From the NCBI RefSeq assembly GCF_900129685.1, contig NZ_FQWM01000004.1, positions 2,501-66,500 of the forward strand: a DNA stretch of 64,000 nt, read 5' to 3'. Within the stretch, counting starts at the first letter, position 1. Each line of letters starts with the position of its first letter. The translations under genes and the position numbers were made by a program. The stretch comes from Cognatishimia maritima (GTDB taxonomy: Bacteria > Pseudomonadota > Alphaproteobacteria > Rhodobacterales > Rhodobacteraceae). This document shows positions 17,060 through 24,915 of this stretch, one piece after another. The notes beneath the pieces are model-generated. The model searched no databases. It was not told the DNA's origin and was given only the letters and a program-made list of their open reading frames with translations.

Positions 17060-18022
17060 TTAGGCTGCGAGGCCTTTGCTGCCCAGTGCCATGAACTTCT
17101 GACGACGTGCTTTGACCAACTCTTCGCGGCTGAGGCCGCTGGTTTCTTTCAGCATCTCAGAAATCGCTGCGCCGACGGCTTTGATGGCCGATTTGCGCCC
17201 ACGGTGTGCGCCGCCCAAAGGTTCAGCAATGCTGCGATCTACAACACCCAATTGCAGCAGGTCGCCCGCTGTCAGACGCAGCGCTTCTGCGGCTTCGCGC
17301 ATTTTGTCGGCGTTTTTCCAAAGGATTGACGCACAGCCTTCCGGCGTGATGACCGAATAGACGGAATGCTCAAGCATTGCGAGTTTGTTGGCCGTCGCCA
17401 AAGCAACTGCACCACCAGAGCCGCCTTCGCCGATGATGACAGAAATCACGGGTACGCCGACCTGCAAGCATTTTTCGGTGCTGCGCGCGATGGCTTCGGA
17501 TTGGCCGCGCTCTTCGGCACCTTTGCCGGGGTAGGCGCCGGGTGTGTCCACCAGCGTGATGATCGGAATGTTGAACTTGTCCGCCATTTCCATCAGCCGG
17601 ATGGCTTTGCGGTAGCCTTCCGGGCGGGCCATGCCGAAATTACGTTCGATCCGGGATTTCGTGTCGTTTCCTTTTTCCTGGCCAATCACCATGACAGGCT
17701 GGTCATTGAATCGCGCGAGGCCCCCCATGACCGCGTGGTCATCAGCAAAGTTGCGATCCCCAGCCAAAGGCGTGAATTCTGTGAACAGGGCTTTGATATA
17801 GTCTTCGCAATGCGGGCGCTCTGGATGACGGGCCACCTGACATTTCCGCCAAGGGGTCAGGCTTTTGTAAAGCTCTTCCATCATCTCGCTTGCTTTGCGA
17901 TCAAGCGCCGCCGCTTCGTCAGAGACGTCCATTTCCTCATTTTGCCGCGCCATCGCCCGCAATTCTTCGGCTTTGCCTTCAATTTCGGCCAGTGGTTTTT
18001 CAAAATCGAGGTAATTGGTCAT
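17060..18022 (-). CDS. accA: Acetyl-CoA carboxylase carboxyltransferase subunit alpha
   Basis: A 320-residue protein matching AccA over its full length: [16 protein letters not shown] at the start, RPHCEDYI, the carboxyl-binding segments [15 protein letters not shown] and [14 protein letters not shown], and EGCASILWK. It transfers carbon dioxide from carboxybiotin to acetyl-CoA as part of the AccA-AccD complex, the first step of fatty acid synthesis. The gene stands alone, as is common in alphaproteobacteria. Confidence 0.97.
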   Translation of the reverse strand: MTNYLDFEKPLAEIEGKAEELRAMARQNEEMDVSDEAAALDRKASEMMEELYKSLTPWRKCQVARHPERPHCEDYIKALFTEFTPLAGDRNFADDHAVMGGLARFNDQPVMVIGQEKGNDTKSRIERNFGMARPEGYRKAIRLMEMADKFNIPIITLVDTPGAYPGKGAEERGQSEAIARSTEKCLQVGVPVISVIIGEGGSGGAVALATANKLAMLEHSVYSVITPEGCASILWKNADKMREAAEALRLTAGDLLQLGVVDRSIAEPLGGAHRGRKSAIKAVGAAISEMLKETSGLSREELVKARRQKFMALGSKGLAA

Positions 18023-18154
18023 TGCGTCCTCTCACATGTAGCAAACTGCTATATGGCGCGGCGTCAGTTTGAATGCAAGCTTGGGCTGGTGCCATGAATG
18101 GGCAGTTCGCTTTGCTATTCAATGGCGGCATCTGACGCGGTAAGGTGTTTGCCC

Positions 18155-18751
18155 TTATCCCTTCAGTGTCACCCAGATCATTGTACCGACCAACAAGAAG
18201 GCCATGCTATAGTTAAAGACACGCAGACGCGTCGGATTGGTCAGAACGCGCTGCATTTCCTGGCCGAGCAAAGTCCAGCTACTTGTCGATATGACGCTGC
18301 AGGCGACGTAGCATCCAGCAACGACCAAGACAGCGAACAATTCGCGACTTGTGGCGTAGGTGGTGATGGCCGACAGCGCCATTCCCCAAGCTTTTGGGTT
18401 CACCCACTGAAAGCTGGCGGCCTGCAGAAAGCTTAGTGGTTTGCTGCCAGCTTTGCCTTTACCGGGGGCAGAGGCATTGGCAATCTTCCACGCGAGGTAA
18501 AGAAGATAGCCAAACGAAAACACCTGCAAAATTTTGAAGCTGACAGGCCACAAATCAAAGACTTGCATGACCCCTACACCTACCAAGAAGACCATGGTCG
18601 GGAAGCCTAAGCCGACACCCAGCATGTGTGGCAGGCTGCGGCGAAATCCGAAATTTGCACCCGAGGCCATCAGCATCAGGTTGTTGGGGCCTGGTGTTAT
18701 CACCGTGGCAAAGGCAAAGGATAATGTCAGAAGTAAGTGCTCTAGCGTCAT
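18155..18751 (-). CDS. LysE/RhtB family amino-acid exporter
   Basis: About 198 residues with six hydrophobic segments and the family signature TPGPNNLMLMASGANFGFRRSLPHMLG (seen here as ITPGPNNLMLMASGA, then NFGFRRSLPHMLG) near residues 14-42. These proteins export amino acids or homoserine lactones. The internal ATG at 18751 fits the family better than the in-frame ATG at 18766. An Lrp/AsnC-type regulator is divergent from it, the usual pairing for such exporters. Confidence 0.9.
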   Translation of the reverse strand: MTLEHLLLTLSFAFATVITPGPNNLMLMASGANFGFRRSLPHMLGVGLGFPTMVFLVGVGVMQVFDLWPVSFKILQVFSFGYLLYLAWKIANASAPGKGKAGSKPLSFLQAASFQWVNPKAWGMALSAITTYATSRELFAVLVVAGCYVACSVISTSSWTLLGQEMQRVLTNPTRLRVFNYSMAFLLVGTMIWVTLKG

Positions 18752-18823
18752 AGAACAATCGTGCACGAAGTCGCGGAACTTTAAGTTGCGTTTATGTGCG
18801 AAATCGAGAAATATTCACAATCA

Positions 18824-19276
18824 ATGGCGAAAGATGATCTCATAAACGAACAGATATTGCAGGTCTTGTCGCGCGATGGGCGGATCAGCAACCTTGATTT
18901 GGCGGAACGAGTCGGCCTTTCGCCGTCGGCTTGCCTGCGCCGCGTGCAAGAATTGGAACGTTCGGGTGTGATTACCGGCTATCGGGCTGTATTGGACCGC
19001 AGCAGGCGTGGCATTGGGTTTGTGGCCTATGTCACGGTCGGGCTCAATCAGCACACCAAGGCCGCTCAAGAAGCGTTTGAGCAAGCGATCTCGCGTGCGC
19101 CAGAAGTCATCGAATGCCACAACATCACCGGTGCCGTGGAATACCTGCTAAGGGTCGAGGCCACGGACCTTGCAGCCTATAAGATGTTTCACACGGATGT
19201 TTTGGGGGTTCTGCCGCAGGTCCATTCGATCACCAGCTATGTGGTCATGGGCTCACCCAAGGACGCGCGTAGTTAA
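18824..19276 (+). CDS. Lrp/AsnC family transcriptional regulator
   Basis: A protein of 150 residues (160 if translation starts at the in-frame ATG 18794). It has an N-terminal helix-turn-helix (ILQVLSRDGRISNLDLAERVGLSPSACLRRVQELE in two pieces around ISNLDLAERVGLSPSA) and a C-terminal RAM domain that binds amino acids (YVTVGLN, ECHNITGAVEYLLRVE). It is divergent from the LysE-type gene and probably activates it when an amino acid accumulates. Confidence 0.9.
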   Translation: MAKDDLINEQILQVLSRDGRISNLDLAERVGLSPSACLRRVQELERSGVITGYRAVLDRSRRGIGFVAYVTVGLNQHTKAAQEAFEQAISRAPEVIECHNITGAVEYLLRVEATDLAAYKMFHTDVLGVLPQVHSITSYVVMGSPKDARS

Positions 19277-19278
19277 GT

Positions 19279-19311
19279 CGGCAACCCGAGAGAGCTAAGA
19301 ACGGGTTGCCG
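19279..19311. terminator. Hairpin between convergent genes
   Basis: CGGCAACCCG (19279-19288) pairs perfectly with CGGGTTGCCG (19302-19311) around a 13-base loop, between the ends of the Lrp-type gene and mcl1. There is no T-run, so it may act as a weak terminator or transcript-end protector for both directions. Confidence 0.45.
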
Positions 19312-19345
19312 AAAGGGCAGGGCGAATGGCCCCACCAGAAAGTGT

Positions 19346-20305
19346 CTAGTTTGCAGCGATCAACTCTGCCTGCGCCACAATCACCTCGGCCTGTTTGATC
19401 GACGCGATGTCGACAAGGCGACCTTTGTAAACGGTCGCGCCTTCGCCCTTGGCTTTTGCGTCTTCCATGGCGGCGAGGATTTCACGGGCCTCGGACACAG
19501 CTTCCTCAGACGGGGTAAAGACCTCATTCGCCAGCGCGATCTGTTTCGGGTGAATGGCCCATTTGCCGACCATCCCAAGCGTTGCAGAACGTTTCGCCTG
19601 AGCAACAAACCCGGCGTCGTCAGAGAAGTCACCAAACGGCCCGTCAACAGGCAGAACGCCATGTGTTCGGCAGGCCGCAACGATTTTGGCCTGTGCCCAG
19701 TGCCACGGGTCAGACCAATGTCTGTCCTCTCCGCGTTGCATATAATAGTTTTCCTGCGTACCGCCGATCCCGGTGGTCTGCATCCCCATAGAGGCTGCGA
19801 AATCCGCAGCACCAAGGCTCATGGCCTGCAAGCGGGGTGAAGAGGCGGCGATCTCTTCTGCGTGTGCGATCCCAGCAGCGGATTCAATAATGACTTCGAA
19901 GGAAATCTTTTTCGCGCGACCCTTTGCGGTCTCGATGGCAGTCACCAAAGCGTCGACCGCATAGACATCTTCTGCGCAACCCACCTTTGGGATCATGATC
20001 TGGTCAAGGCGTTCGTCGGCCTGCTCCAACAGATCAACGACATCGCGGTACCAGTAGGGCGTGTCCAGTCCGTTGATCCGCACGGACATATATTTGTTGC
20101 CCCAATCGATCGACCCGAGCGCTTCGATAATGTTGGCGCGCGCGCTGTCCTTGTCGCTGGGCGCAACGGAATCTTCCAGATCAAGGTTGATCACATCGGC
20201 TGCAGAGGCCGCCATCTTTTCGAAGATGGCAGGACGAGAGCCCGGCCCAAACAGTTGGCAGCGGTTCGGGCGCGCGGGGGCGGCGGGTTGGATGCGAAAG
20301 CTCAT
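19346..20305 (-). CDS. mcl1: L-malyl-CoA / beta-methylmalyl-CoA lyase
   Basis: A 319-residue protein of the HpcH/HpaI (CitE-like) family. The N-terminus MSFRIQPAAPARPNRCQLFGPG and segments INLDLEDSVAPSDKD, ISFEVIIESAAGI and GMVGKWAIHPKQI match malyl-CoA lyase of the ethylmalonyl-CoA pathway, which splits methylmalyl-CoA and malyl-CoA to glyoxylate plus propionyl- or acetyl-CoA. The ATG at 20305, behind GGAG, gives the family length; a longer frame to 20542 runs into the promoter region. It is divergent from dgcN. Confidence 0.92.
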   Translation of the reverse strand: MSFRIQPAAPARPNRCQLFGPGSRPAIFEKMAASAADVINLDLEDSVAPSDKDSARANIIEALGSIDWGNKYMSVRINGLDTPYWYRDVVDLLEQADERLDQIMIPKVGCAEDVYAVDALVTAIETAKGRAKKISFEVIIESAAGIAHAEEIAASSPRLQAMSLGAADFAASMGMQTTGIGGTQENYYMQRGEDRHWSDPWHWAQAKIVAACRTHGVLPVDGPFGDFSDDAGFVAQAKRSATLGMVGKWAIHPKQIALANEVFTPSEEAVSEAREILAAMEDAKAKGEGATVYKGRLVDIASIKQAEVIVAQAELIAAN

Positions 20306-20325
20306 CTGGAAGTCTCCGAGTAACG

Positions 20326-20528
20326 AAATTGCGAATTTGTTGCGGAAACCGATATTAAATTGCGCGTCATCTCGCAATGGATTTCTTTGCATTCGCGGCA
20401 AAATTACGCTGCGTTGCGGCGTGTGGGGCTGGTGGTGGATTCTTCGCGAAATATCACTTCGGAGAAATAATCTTCGAAGATTTGACGCAATATCGCAAAT
20501 GTCTTGTCTCTGAAGCTGATATCGCAAA
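20326..20528. promoter_or_regulatory. Divergent mcl1/dgcN promoter region with repeated TTGCG/CGCAA motifs
   Basis: The gap 20306-20601 holds no gene but is rich in one short motif. AAATTGCGAATTT (20326-20338) is palindromic, ATTGCG / CGCAAT (20359-20378) is an inverted repeat, and CGCAA recurs at 20486, 20494 and 20523, twice as ATCGCAAA. Short-chain acyl-CoA regulators of the RamB/PccR type bind TTGC-GCAA-like sites in such bacteria, but the protein acting here is not identified. Confidence 0.45.
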
Positions 20529-20601
20529 GATTTCGGGATCAAATTGTGCCGGGAATCGGAGAATTATCGCGAGATTAACTTATTCCAAAGGGACCGCGGC
20601 A

Positions 20602-21603
20602 ATGATCGAGACTCCATATCTGCTTTTCCTGGGCGATGCGCCTGACATGTTGGCCGCGAAAGTGGCGATCGGCATCCGTGACTGGCGCCCAGAGAACGCC
20701 ATCGGCCAAATCAGCCTGCCAAACTGCGGCGCTGACCTCGGCTTGACCGAGATGACACTTGAAGAAGGCCTCGAAGCTGGTGCCAAGACGCTGGTGGTTG
20801 GCGTTGCGAACCGCGGTGGGGTCATCTCTGAAGCGTGGAAAGAAGTACTGCTGAAGGCGCTGGAACTTGGCTACGACATCGCATCTGGCCTGCACAACCT
20901 GCTGTCTGACGAGGGCGATCTGGTCGCTGCGTCCCTGATGCATGGCCGCACGTTGCATGATGTGCGCATTCCTTCCGTTCAATACCCAATTGCAACCGGT
21001 ATCCCTCGTTCCGGTAAGCGCTGCTTGGCGGTTGGAACCGACTGCTCCGCCGGTAAGATGTACACCGCCATGGCGATGGACGCGGAAATGCAGAAACGTG
21101 GCCTGAAATCCACTTTCCGCGCCACCGGTCAAACGGGTATCCTGATTACTGGCTCTGGCGTCCCACTGGACGCGGTCATCGCCGACTTCATGGCGGGCGC
21201 GGTTGAATACCTGACCCCAGACAACGACGAAGACCACTGGGACTTCATCGAAGGTCAGGGCTCTTTGTTCCACGTGTCCTACTCTGGCGTGACCATGGCG
21301 CTGGTGCATGGCGGCCAGCCAGACGCGCTGATCCTGTGCCACGAACCAACCCGCACACACATGCGCGGCCTGCCAGGTTTCAAGCTGCCATCACTTCAAG
21401 AATTGCGTGATGTCGCCCTGACTTTGGCGAAAGTTTCGAATCCGAACGTTGTGGTCGCTGGCATCTCGATCAACACGCAGCACCTCTCTGACGAAGAGGC
21501 CACCGCCTATTGCGCTAAGGTCGAAGAAGAGATGGGTCTGCCAACCGTCGACCCATATCGTCACGGTGCAGGCCGTCTGGTAGACGCGCTGGCCGCGATC
21601 TGA
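20602..21603 (+). CDS. dgcN: DgcN-type N-acetyltransferase (DUF1611)
   Basis: A 333-residue DUF1611 protein. It has a P-loop-like segment in the middle (CLAVGTDCSAGKMYTAMAM, about residues 143-161). In marine bacteria the DgcN/DgcA pair acetylates D-glutamate and converts the product, giving a route for D-glutamate use; the assignment here rests on family and on the adjacent dgcA-type gene. The ATG at 20602 gives the usual length. A frame open to 20377 extends through the promoter region and is not used. A hairpin lies between it and dgcA. Confidence 0.85.
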   Translation: MIETPYLLFLGDAPDMLAAKVAIGIRDWRPENAIGQISLPNCGADLGLTEMTLEEGLEAGAKTLVVGVANRGGVISEAWKEVLLKALELGYDIASGLHNLLSDEGDLVAASLMHGRTLHDVRIPSVQYPIATGIPRSGKRCLAVGTDCSAGKMYTAMAMDAEMQKRGLKSTFRATGQTGILITGSGVPLDAVIADFMAGAVEYLTPDNDEDHWDFIEGQGSLFHVSYSGVTMALVHGGQPDALILCHEPTRTHMRGLPGFKLPSLQELRDVALTLAKVSNPNVVVAGISINTQHLSDEEATAYCAKVEEEMGLPTVDPYRHGAGRLVDALAAI

Positions 21604-21611
21604 TTAGTAAG

Positions 21612-21638
21612 GGGCGTCTGGAAACAGGCGCCCTTTTT
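21612..21638 (+). terminator. Intra-operon hairpin with T-run
   Basis: GGGCGTCTG (21612-21620) pairs with CAGGCGCCC (21625-21633) through one G-T pair around a GAAA loop, followed by TTTTT. It has the form of an intrinsic terminator but lies between dgcN and dgcA, so it would lower expression of the downstream genes or stabilise the dgcN transcript. Confidence 0.6.
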
Positions 21639-21657
21639 CCGTCGAAAGGACAGACGC

Positions 21658-22623
21658 ATGAAGATCACCGTGACCGCGGACACATTCCGTTTGGCACAGG
21701 TATTCACCATCTCTCGAGGATCGCGGACCGAGGCAAAGGTTCTGACCGTCAAGATCGAGAAGGATGGCATCACGGGCTGGGGCGAATGTGTGCCCTATGC
21801 GCGTTACAATGAAACGTTGGAAAGCGTGACCGCTGAAATCGAAGGCTTGCCAGCAGAGTTCACCCGCGCAGAGTTGCAAGACCTGCTGCCCGCTGGGGCG
21901 GCACGCAATGCGGTTGATTGCGCGATGTGGGATTTGGAAGCAAAAACTTCTGGAAAGTCTGCGCGCGAATTGGCGGGATTGGACGCCTTGGGACCAGAGA
22001 TCACCGCCTATACGCTGTCTCTGGATACGCCAGAGAACATGCAAAAGCAGGCTGCTGAAAATGCCCATCGCCCGCTGCTGAAAATCAAACTTGGCACAGC
22101 GGATGACATGCCGCGTCTTGAGGCCGTGCGCGCAGGTGCCCCGAATTCAACCATCATTGTCGATGCTAACGAAGGTTGGTCCGCCGAGATCTATGCAGAT
22201 CTTGCGCCGCATTTGGTGCGTTTGGGTGTAGCGCTTGTTGAACAGCCGCTGCCCGCGGGCGAAGATGACGCTCTGATCGGCATGGAACGCCCAGTTCCGG
22301 TGTGCGCCGACGAAAGCTGCCATGACCGCACCAGCCTGCCAAAGCTCAAAGGCAAATATGATGTTGTGAACATCAAACTCGACAAAACCGGCGGTCTGAC
22401 CGAAGCCTTGAAGCTGCGCGAAGAGGCGCTGGCCGAGGGCTATAAAGTCATGGTCGGTTGCATGGTTGGTAGCTCTTTGGCGATGGCGCCTGCGACGCTT
22501 GTGGCACAGGGCGCGATGATCACAGACCTTGACGGCCCGCTCTTGTTGGCCGAAGACCGCGATGTGCCTTTGAATTTTGATGCCGCTGGTGTGCATCCGC
22601 CTGTACCAGCACTCTGGGGTTAA
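21658..22623 (+). CDS. dgcA: DgcA-type N-acetyl-D-glutamate racemase (enolase superfamily)
   Basis: A 321-residue muconate-lactonizing/dipeptide-epimerase type enzyme. The catalytic set is complete: KIK (142-144), metal ligands D169 (IIVDANE), E195 (VEQP) and D218 (CADES), and the opposite lysine near 240 (VNIKLDK). This geometry allows 1,1-proton transfer, i.e. epimerisation. Placement right after the DUF1611 gene supports the DgcA role over a dipeptide epimerase, although the two are similar. The next gene starts 10 bases later. Confidence 0.85.
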   Translation: MKITVTADTFRLAQVFTISRGSRTEAKVLTVKIEKDGITGWGECVPYARYNETLESVTAEIEGLPAEFTRAELQDLLPAGAARNAVDCAMWDLEAKTSGKSARELAGLDALGPEITAYTLSLDTPENMQKQAAENAHRPLLKIKLGTADDMPRLEAVRAGAPNSTIIVDANEGWSAEIYADLAPHLVRLGVALVEQPLPAGEDDALIGMERPVPVCADESCHDRTSLPKLKGKYDVVNIKLDKTGGLTEALKLREEALAEGYKVMVGCMVGSSLAMAPATLVAQGAMITDLDGPLLLAEDRDVPLNFDAAGVHPPVPALWG

Positions 22624-22633
22624 GGAGACCAAG

Positions 22634-23494
22634 ATGACCCGTACCGTTTATGTGAATGGTGAATACCTGCCTGAAACCGAAGCCAAGGTTTCGATCTTTG
22701 ACCGTGGTTTCCTGTTTGCGGATGCCGTCTATGAGGTGACGTCGGTTCTCGACGGAAAACTGATCGATTTCGAAGGCCACGCCGTGCGTCTGGAGCGCTC
22801 TTTGAACGAACTGGACATGCAGTCCGCTTGCACCAAAGAAGAACTGCTGGGAATTCACCGCAAACTGGTTGAGTTGAACGAGATCGAAGAAGGTCTGGTC
22901 TATCTGCAGGTTTCCCGTGGTTCCGATGGCGACCGTGATTTTGTTTTCCCATCCGAAGACACCAAGCCGACCTTGGTTCTGTTCACCCAGAACAAGCCGG
23001 GTCTGGCGAACAGCCCAGCCGCGCAAAAAGGCGCGAAGGTTATTTCCATCGACGATATCCGCTGGGGTCGTCGCGACATCAAAACCGTTCAGCTGCTTTA
23101 CCCATCCATGGGTAAGATGATGGCGAAGGCCGCGGGCGCCGACGATGCGTGGCTTGTGGAAGACGGTTATGTGACCGAAGGCACCAGCAACAACGCCTAC
23201 TACGTCAAAGACGGCAAAATCATCACGCGTCCGCTGTCCAACGACATCCTGCATGGGATCACCCGTAAGGCTGTGCTGCGTCTGGCGGAAGAAGCGCAGA
23301 TGACCATTGAAGAGCGTCTTTTCACGATCGACGAAGCCAAGGAAGCGGACGAGGCTTTCACCACATCCGCCTCTGCCTTCGTCATGCCAGTGGTTGAGAT
23401 TGACGGCGCGCAGCTTGGCGACGGGACACCCGGCCCAATCGCTAAGCGGCTGCGTGAAATCTATTTGGAAGAAGCCCGCGCGAAAGCGATCTAA
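22634..23494 (+). CDS. dat: D-amino-acid transaminase (class IV aminotransferase)
   Basis: A 286-residue PLP-dependent class IV enzyme. The start MTRTVYVNGEYLPETEAKVSIFDRGFLFADAVYEVT (read in parts, e.g. VSIFDRGFLFADAVYEV) and the lysine segment IKTVQLLYPSMGKMMAKA fit D-alanine/D-amino-acid transaminase rather than the longer branched-chain enzyme. EGTSNNAY is the phosphate-binding part. It interconverts D-amino acids and 2-oxo acids. In this operon it would feed D-glutamate from, or to, other D-amino acids. Confidence 0.9.
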   Translation: MTRTVYVNGEYLPETEAKVSIFDRGFLFADAVYEVTSVLDGKLIDFEGHAVRLERSLNELDMQSACTKEELLGIHRKLVELNEIEEGLVYLQVSRGSDGDRDFVFPSEDTKPTLVLFTQNKPGLANSPAAQKGAKVISIDDIRWGRRDIKTVQLLYPSMGKMMAKAAGADDAWLVEDGYVTEGTSNNAYYVKDGKIITRPLSNDILHGITRKAVLRLAEEAQMTIEERLFTIDEAKEADEAFTTSASAFVMPVVEIDGAQLGDGTPGPIAKRLREIYLEEARAKAI

Positions 23495-23515
23495 GCTTTC
23501 TCAGAATCAAACAAA

Positions 23516-23550
23516 AAACCCCGCCCTTTGCTGGCGGGGTTTCTTTTTTG
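23516..23550 (+). terminator. Intrinsic terminator of the dgcN-dgcA-dat operon
   Basis: AAACCCCGCC (23516-23525) pairs with GGCGGGGTTT (23533-23542) around CTTTGCT, followed by CTTTTTTG. The A-run before the stem would also let it work in the opposite direction. Confidence 0.9.
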
Positions 23551-23579
23551 TGGCGGCGCGCCCGGCTACGCTTTCCCCA

Positions 23580-23638
23580 ATTTCACCTTTGCAAAAATAC
23601 TCCGGGGTGAGGCCGCAGGCCGAGGGGCAGCGCCCCTA
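23580..23638 (-). repeat. Intergenic repeat element A
   Basis: On the minus strand this reads two hairpins (GGGGC-GCT-GCCCC and GGCC-TGC-GGCC) followed by CACCCCGGAGTATTTTTGC and AAAGGTGAAA. The element at 42252-42312 has the same layout with changed but still paired bases. Its end overlaps the stop region of the DUF1244 gene, so on that strand it could also help end transcription. Confidence 0.65.
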
Positions 23639-23953
23639 TTTCTGATCCGTGACGTTCTCTTTGAACGCTTTTTCAAAATCTTTCTGTTTCTCGGCGCTGG
23701 CGTCGGTTTGGTAGTTCGCCTTCCACGCGTCCATGGTCATGCCATAGAAAATCTCACGCGCTTCGGTTTTGTCCATCTCAATGCCACGTTCATTCGCGGC
23801 CTCTTGATACCAGCGGCTCAGGCAATTGCGGCAAAAGCCAGCAAGGTTCATCATGTCGATGTTCTGAACATCGGTGCGCTTTTCCATCAGATGCTCTCGG
23901 AGGGCGCGGAAGGCTGCCGCTTCCAATTCAAGGCGGGTTTGATCATCCATCAA
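23636..23953 (-). CDS. DUF1244 domain-containing protein
   Basis: A 105-residue acidic, helical protein. The family signature NLAGFCRNCLSRWYQEAA (about residues 37-54) is present, with a CRNC pair. DUF1244 is widespread in proteobacteria and has no assigned role. A second ATG one codon later is equally possible as the start. It stands alone between a repeat element and the N-formylglutamate amidohydrolase gene on the same strand. Confidence 0.87.
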   Translation of the reverse strand: MMDDQTRLELEAAAFRALREHLMEKRTDVQNIDMMNLAGFCRNCLSRWYQEAANERGIEMDKTEAREIFYGMTMDAWKANYQTDASAEKQKDFEKAFKENVTDQK

Positions 23954-24031
23954 CAGAGTCCTTTCTAGTTGCCAAGCTTAGCCTGATGTCCAGTCGCGGC
24001 GATCCGCTTCCGATTTACACCTAAGCGCGAC

Positions 24032-24799
24032 CTAATGATGTTCAAGACGCTTTTCATAGCCGCTCTTTGTCAAAGCATCTGTTAGCGCCGGTGCAAGCCG
24101 CTCTGCCCAGGCGTGCTGTCCGGCACTGTCAGCGATCAAATCTTGGCGCACCTCGATCAGAACATTCATGCGATCATTGCGAAGCGCGTGACGGTCTACG
24201 GAATCACCTGGCAGATGCCCGTGATAGGGTTCGTTGTCACCGACGGTCAGGTCACTCTCTTGGCGCAGCCGCGATATCACATGCGGTCCGAGGTCCCTGC
24301 GATCATGGGCAGCGTGAAGCACGGCGACCTCCCAAGGACGCGGGGCTTTACCGTTCAAACGCGGTGAAAAGCTGTGCATCGCAAGCAGAATGGGGTCCTC
24401 ACGACTGTCTGCCAACTGTGCCAAAGCACGATGATAGGGATCGTAGTAGGCCTCTTTGCGGCGCAGCTCTTCGCGATCATCGATCTCGGCGTTTGCCGGA
24501 ATCAGAGTGCCGTCATAAAGCCGCATGATCAAAGTCGGGTCGTTTGCCCCCCGGTTCGGGTCAATCACAAGGCGGGAGAAGTTGGATGCAATCACCGGCG
24601 CATTCATCAATTCGCCTAGGCGCAGCGAAACGCCCAAAGCCCCGATATCATATGCAATATGGCGTTCCATGTCCGTCGGATCCAAGCCAAGATCACCTTG
24701 GTTGATCTCTAGTGGGACGGTGTTACGCGCATGGTCTACCGTGATGATCCAGCGCCCGGGGCGGTCTTCTCCGTAAATATGGTATGGCTTGTATGTCAT
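24032..24799 (-). CDS. N-formylglutamate amidohydrolase family protein
   Basis: A 255-residue protein of the N-formylglutamate deformylase family. Metal and catalytic segments include ITVDHARNTVP (about residues 19-29), HIAYDIGALG, FSRLVIDPNRG and AMHSFSPRLNG. Family members release formate from N-formylglutamate in histidine breakdown, but no hut genes lie here, so the true substrate is uncertain. The ATG at 24799 is chosen because the frame beyond it continues over the pyk promoter region. Confidence 0.87.
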   Translation of the reverse strand: MTYKPYHIYGEDRPGRWIITVDHARNTVPLEINQGDLGLDPTDMERHIAYDIGALGVSLRLGELMNAPVIASNFSRLVIDPNRGANDPTLIMRLYDGTLIPANAEIDDREELRRKEAYYDPYHRALAQLADSREDPILLAMHSFSPRLNGKAPRPWEVAVLHAAHDRRDLGPHVISRLRQESDLTVGDNEPYHGHLPGDSVDRHALRNDRMNVLIEVRQDLIADSAGQHAWAERLAPALTDALTKSGYEKRLEHH

Positions 24800-24915
24800 A
24801 TCTGTGTCGCTTCCTTCGCCTATCCAATAGGCGAGCGGCGCAGAAAAGGGAATTGCGTAATACGTGCTGACGTTATAGTTAGCGGTAACATTCCAGCTCC
24901 AGGGGGCAGAAAGAC

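Noticed and set aside
19279-19311. Possible riboswitch or small RNA in the gap between the Lrp-type gene and mcl1
   Set aside because: A simple perfect hairpin between convergent gene ends is better explained as a transcript end structure.
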